Part shown: positions 61,911-64,000 of the stretch, piece after piece
Position numbering within the stretch: the first letter of the stretch is position 1
Layout of the letters: every line of letters starts with the position of its first letter
Assembly (NCBI GenBank): GCA_965214475.1
Contig: OZ243953.1
Location: 682,001 to 746,000 of the forward strand
Source of the DNA: SIRX01 sp965214475
GTDB taxonomy: Bacteria; Actinomycetota; Rubrobacteria; Rubrobacterales; Rubrobacteraceae
Reading direction: 5' to 3'
Length of the DNA stretch: 64,000 nt
Notes under the pieces: generated by a model
Database searches by the model: none
What the model was told of the DNA's origin: nothing
What the model saw: only the letters and a program-made list of their open reading frames with translations
Translations under genes and position numbers: made by a program

Positions 61911-63020
61911 CTACCCGGCGGCTTCCGGATGGACCTCGGGATAGGCCCCTATCAGGCTGACATAGGGACAATGTTCTTCGAGGGCTTCGAGTGCCTGTTT
62001 CACCCGATCTTCATCGGGGTGCCCCTGGAAGTCGGCGAAAAAGACGTAGGTCCAGGCCCGCTTGCGGCTCGGCCGGCTCTCGATGCGGGTCAGGTTGATC
62101 CCCGCGTCCGAAAACGCCGAGAGCGCGTCCTTCAACACGCCGGGGCGGTCTTTTACCGAGAACACCGCGCTGGTCTTATCCCGCCCGGTCTTTCCGGCCC
62201 AGGTTCGGCCTAGCACGATAAAGCGCGTAGCGTTTGTACGGGCATCCTGGATGTTGCGGGCGAGCACGTTCAGGCCATGTGAATCAGCCGCGAGAATGCT
62301 GCCAACTGCCGCCACACCGGGTTCCTCGGCGGCCCGTCGCGCTGCCTCGCCGGTAGATTCGACTTCTTCGAGCTTTACATTGGGTAGCTCATTGCGAAGC
62401 CAGGTCGCCGCCTGTGCCAAAGCCATCGGGTGCGAGCAAACGGTCTCTATGCCCTTCAAACCGTCTGCTTTAGCGAGTAAGTTTTGGGAGATAGGAAGGT
62501 AGACCTCCCCGCAGATCTTGAGCGGGCTGTTCATCAGCTCGTCCAGGGTGTGGGTTACGGCACCTTCCATCGAATTCTCGACCGGGACGACGCCATGCTC
62601 GGCCTCGCCACGCTCGACCCTGGCGAAGACCTCGGCCACGGTGGTTTGCGGTTCCAGTTCGACGCTCGTACCGAACGAACGTTGCGCCGCCTCGTGGGTA
62701 AAGGTCGTCTCGGGACCAAGGTAGGCGACCTTCAATTGGGCTTCGAGGGAAATGGAACATGAGATGATCTCCCGAAAAACTGCTTCCAGGCCGCGTCGTG
62801 GGAAGTCTCCGTCGCTCAACTTCTCCAGGCGATCCATCAACATCCGCTCGCGATCGGGGGCATAGGTTTCGAGTCCCTGGTCGCGTTTTATCTCCCCGAT
62901 ACCCCGGGCCAGTCGCGCCCGACGATCCAGCAGTTGCACGATCTGCTCGTCCACCGCGTCTATCTGCTCCCTGAGTTCTCCCATTTCCCCTGGCCTGCGG
63001 GCTCCATCCTCAGCGAGCAT
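61911..63020 (-). CDS. pheA: Chorismate mutase - prephenate dehydratase
   Basis: 369 aa, phenylalanine biosynthesis. Chorismate mutase domain (about 13-95: ELREQIDAVDEQIVQLLDRR), prephenate dehydratase domain (about 97-275: YLGPETTFTHEAAQRSF, VVPVENSMEGAVTHTLDEL, SHPMALAQAATWL, NATRFIVLG) and C-terminal ACT domain with the ESRPSRKRAWTYVFFADFQG Phe-binding region, implying feedback inhibition by phenylalanine. The second ATG at 62984 is an alternative start and fits the mutase domain well. Possible promoter at 63231-63260. Followed by the HARE-HTH gene. Confidence 0.95.
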   Translation of the reverse strand: MLAEDGARRPGEMGELREQIDAVDEQIVQLLDRRARLARGIGEIKRDQGLETYAPDRERMLMDRLEKLSDGDFPRRGLEAVFREIISCSISLEAQLKVAYLGPETTFTHEAAQRSFGTSVELEPQTTVAEVFARVERGEAEHGVVPVENSMEGAVTHTLDELMNSPLKICGEVYLPISQNLLAKADGLKGIETVCSHPMALAQAATWLRNELPNVKLEEVESTGEAARRAAEEPGVAAVGSILAADSHGLNVLARNIQDARTNATRFIVLGRTWAGKTGRDKTSAVFSVKDRPGVLKDALSAFSDAGINLTRIESRPSRKRAWTYVFFADFQGHPDEDRVKQALEALEEHCPYVSLIGAYPEVHPEAAG

Positions 63021-63117
63021 TACGCGACCAAGCTAAGCTGCAAATGCTTTTCATCGACCTGTCTCCGTAGAACATAATAAATACAGTCTCCTGTGGGTGG
63101 TTTAACGGCCCTCAGCG

Positions 63118-63157
63118 TAGGAGGAACGCACCCGCGCGCGCGAGGTGGCGTCCCTCT
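63118..63157. repeat. Long GC-rich hairpin in the pheA leader
   Basis: GGAACGCACC and GGTGGCGTCC pair with single bulges around a CGCGCGCGCGA loop. It occupies the middle of the 236-bp gap between pheA and uppP and would fold in the leader RNA of pheA. No known riboswitch pattern is matched. Confidence 0.4.
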
Positions 63158-63230
63158 CGGCTAAATCGCCGGGTCGCGCCGGGAAGGCTATCGGAAACTG
63201 AGGCTAGGGTATGCTGCATAACTATTGGTT

Positions 63231-63260
63231 AAGTTACCAGAGAGTCGACGCTAATGTCAA
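63231..63260 (-). promoter_or_regulatory. Possible pheA promoter overlapping the uppP stop
   Basis: TTGACA (63255-63260) overlaps the uppP stop; after 18 bases comes TAACTT (63231-63236), a weak -10. It would give a leader of about 200 nt before pheA containing the hairpin and a short reading frame. Confidence 0.3.
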
Positions 63261-64000
63261 AGCACGATAAGTAGAACAGCCACGACGGCGGCGAGACCGA
63301 AGCGATAGTAGGAGAAAGCCCGGAGACTATGGTCCGCGATGTAGGAAATGAAGAATTTGATCGCCGCATATCCCACGATCGCCGAGGAGACGAAGCCGAC
63401 ACCGAAGATCAGGGTCTCGAAAGCGGTCATGCCGTCGGAGATCACCTCACTCAACTGCAACGCACCCGCGCCCCCAATTATCGGGACGCTCATCAGGAAA
63501 GAGAATCGGGCCGCTTCTTCCCTCCTAAGCCCGAGAAAGAGCCCAAGCGTGATAGTGGCCCCGGACCGCGAGACCCCCGGCACGAGCGCCGCCGCCTGGG
63601 CTATGCCGATGCCCACCGCCTCCTTGAATCCCAGCTTCGGCGCCTGGCGGTTTTGCTTTCCCATCATTTCAGCCACTATAAACAGTACGCCTACGAGCAC
63701 CAAATTGAAGACGACCACCCACGGCAGACGAGTCTGTGTCTCGATAAAACCCTCAAAGAGAAAGCCGATCAGGGCCGCCGGAACCGTCGCGGCAAGAATT
63801 AAATACGCGAGACGCTGATCCGGGTTGGACATATTGCGGTGACCCGTGAGCGACCGCACGAAAGCGTAGGCCATCCGTACGAGATCCCACCGGAAAAACG
63901 TCACGACGGCCAGCAAGGTTCCCATGTGCAGCGCCACGTCGAACGAGAGCCCGAAGCGTTCCGGGTCGAGTCCTAGAAAGTATTGCCCGAGAACAAGATG
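63257..64000 (-). CDS. uppP: Undecaprenyl-diphosphatase, 5' end outside the window
   Basis: Partial gene running off the right edge. Visible part has GLDPERFGLSFDVALHMGTL, the catalytic PGVSRSGATITLGLFLGLRR motif, MSVPIIGGAGALQL and multiple membrane helices ending in VAVLLIVL. Recycles the undecaprenyl carrier for cell-wall synthesis. The N-terminal helices and the first active-site glutamates lie beyond position 64000. Confidence 0.95.
   Translation of the reverse strand, partial: HLVLGQYFLGLDPERFGLSFDVALHMGTLLAVVTFFRWDLVRMAYAFVRSLTGHRNMSNPDQRLAYLILAATVPAALIGFLFEGFIETQTRLPWVVVFNLVLVGVLFIVAEMMGKQNRQAPKLGFKEAVGIGIAQAAALVPGVSRSGATITLGLFLGLRREEAARFSFLMSVPIIGGAGALQLSEVISDGMTAFETLIFGVGFVSSAIVGYAAIKFFISYIADHSLRAFSYYRFGLAAVVAVLLIVL

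Noticed and set aside
63090..63130. GGGTGG-TTTAACGGC resembling the T-box antiterminator core
   Set aside because: It lies on the plus strand, while both neighbouring genes run on the minus strand, and no specifier loop or downstream synthetase or amino-acid gene follows.

Overview
This window looks like part of the chromosome of a high-GC actinobacterium. The conserved block tRNA-Gly/Cys/Val - thrS - infC - rpmI - rplT - SpoU methyltransferase - pheS - pheT, the many TTG and GTG starts with good Shine-Dalgarno sequences, and families such as DUF2630, PrsW and LctP suggest a deep-branching, Rubrobacter-like lineage. That placement is inference from gene content and protein style, not from a marker-gene search. 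I see no insertion sequence, prophage, CRISPR array or conjugation gene. This is a housekeeping and metabolic region with a few decayed genes.

Layout. At 1-300 there is a minus-strand promoter and boxA-type leader that probably feeds an rRNA operon beyond the left edge. 0.4-5.3 kb carries tyrS, a class A penicillin-binding protein, a DNA-3-methyladenine glycosylase, a DUF370 (RemA-like) protein and a GNAT acetyltransferase. 5.3-13.6 kb is the minus-strand translation operon headed by three tRNA genes. 13.6-17 kb carries GtrA, a GT4 glycosyltransferase, an NAD-type isocitrate dehydrogenase and a Yip1 membrane protein. 17-25 kb is mixed: an orphan protein, a geranylgeranyl-reductase-family flavoprotein, a metallo-beta-lactamase-fold protein, a nitroreductase, malate dehydrogenase, a methyltransferase and an Mrp/ApbC Fe-S carrier. 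25-31 kb has a secreted subtilase, the catalytic subunit of a split methylmalonyl-CoA mutase with its epimerase, small DUF proteins, UspA and DUF554. 31-38 kb has sucCD and a trkA-trkH-trkH potassium uptake operon. 38-42 kb has arginase, gamma-glutamyltranspeptidase and nicotinate phosphoribosyltransferase. 42.0-42.5 kb is a decayed patch. 42.5-46 kb has an XRE-cupin regulator divergent from a lactate-permease-family transporter, and a nitrilase-family amidase. 46-49 kb has a GH15 glucoamylase coupled to a formiminotransferase gene that carries an in-frame stop. 49-54 kb has UPF0173, two drug/metabolite exporters, YdcF, MobA and PrsW. 54-59 kb has a flavin reductase, RidA, a VanW protein, a glutaredoxin and a phosphoglycerate-mutase-family phosphatase. 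59-64 kb has a cold-shock-domain fusion, two orphan proteins, a HARE-HTH protein with no ordinary start codon, pheA and the 3' part of uppP.

Central metabolism is well represented: mdh, icd, sucCD and methylmalonyl-CoA mutase/epimerase form a TCA and propionyl-CoA set, scattered over several transcription units. The points most worth a second look are: ribosomal protein L20 carrying two copies of a peripheral-subunit-binding-like domain; the HARE-HTH gene apparently starting at CTG; infC and the glycosylase gene, which also lack ordinary starts; single-base lesions in a formiminotransferase gene and in one or two small conserved-looking genes; and a cold-shock domain joined to an HTH-like N-terminus.
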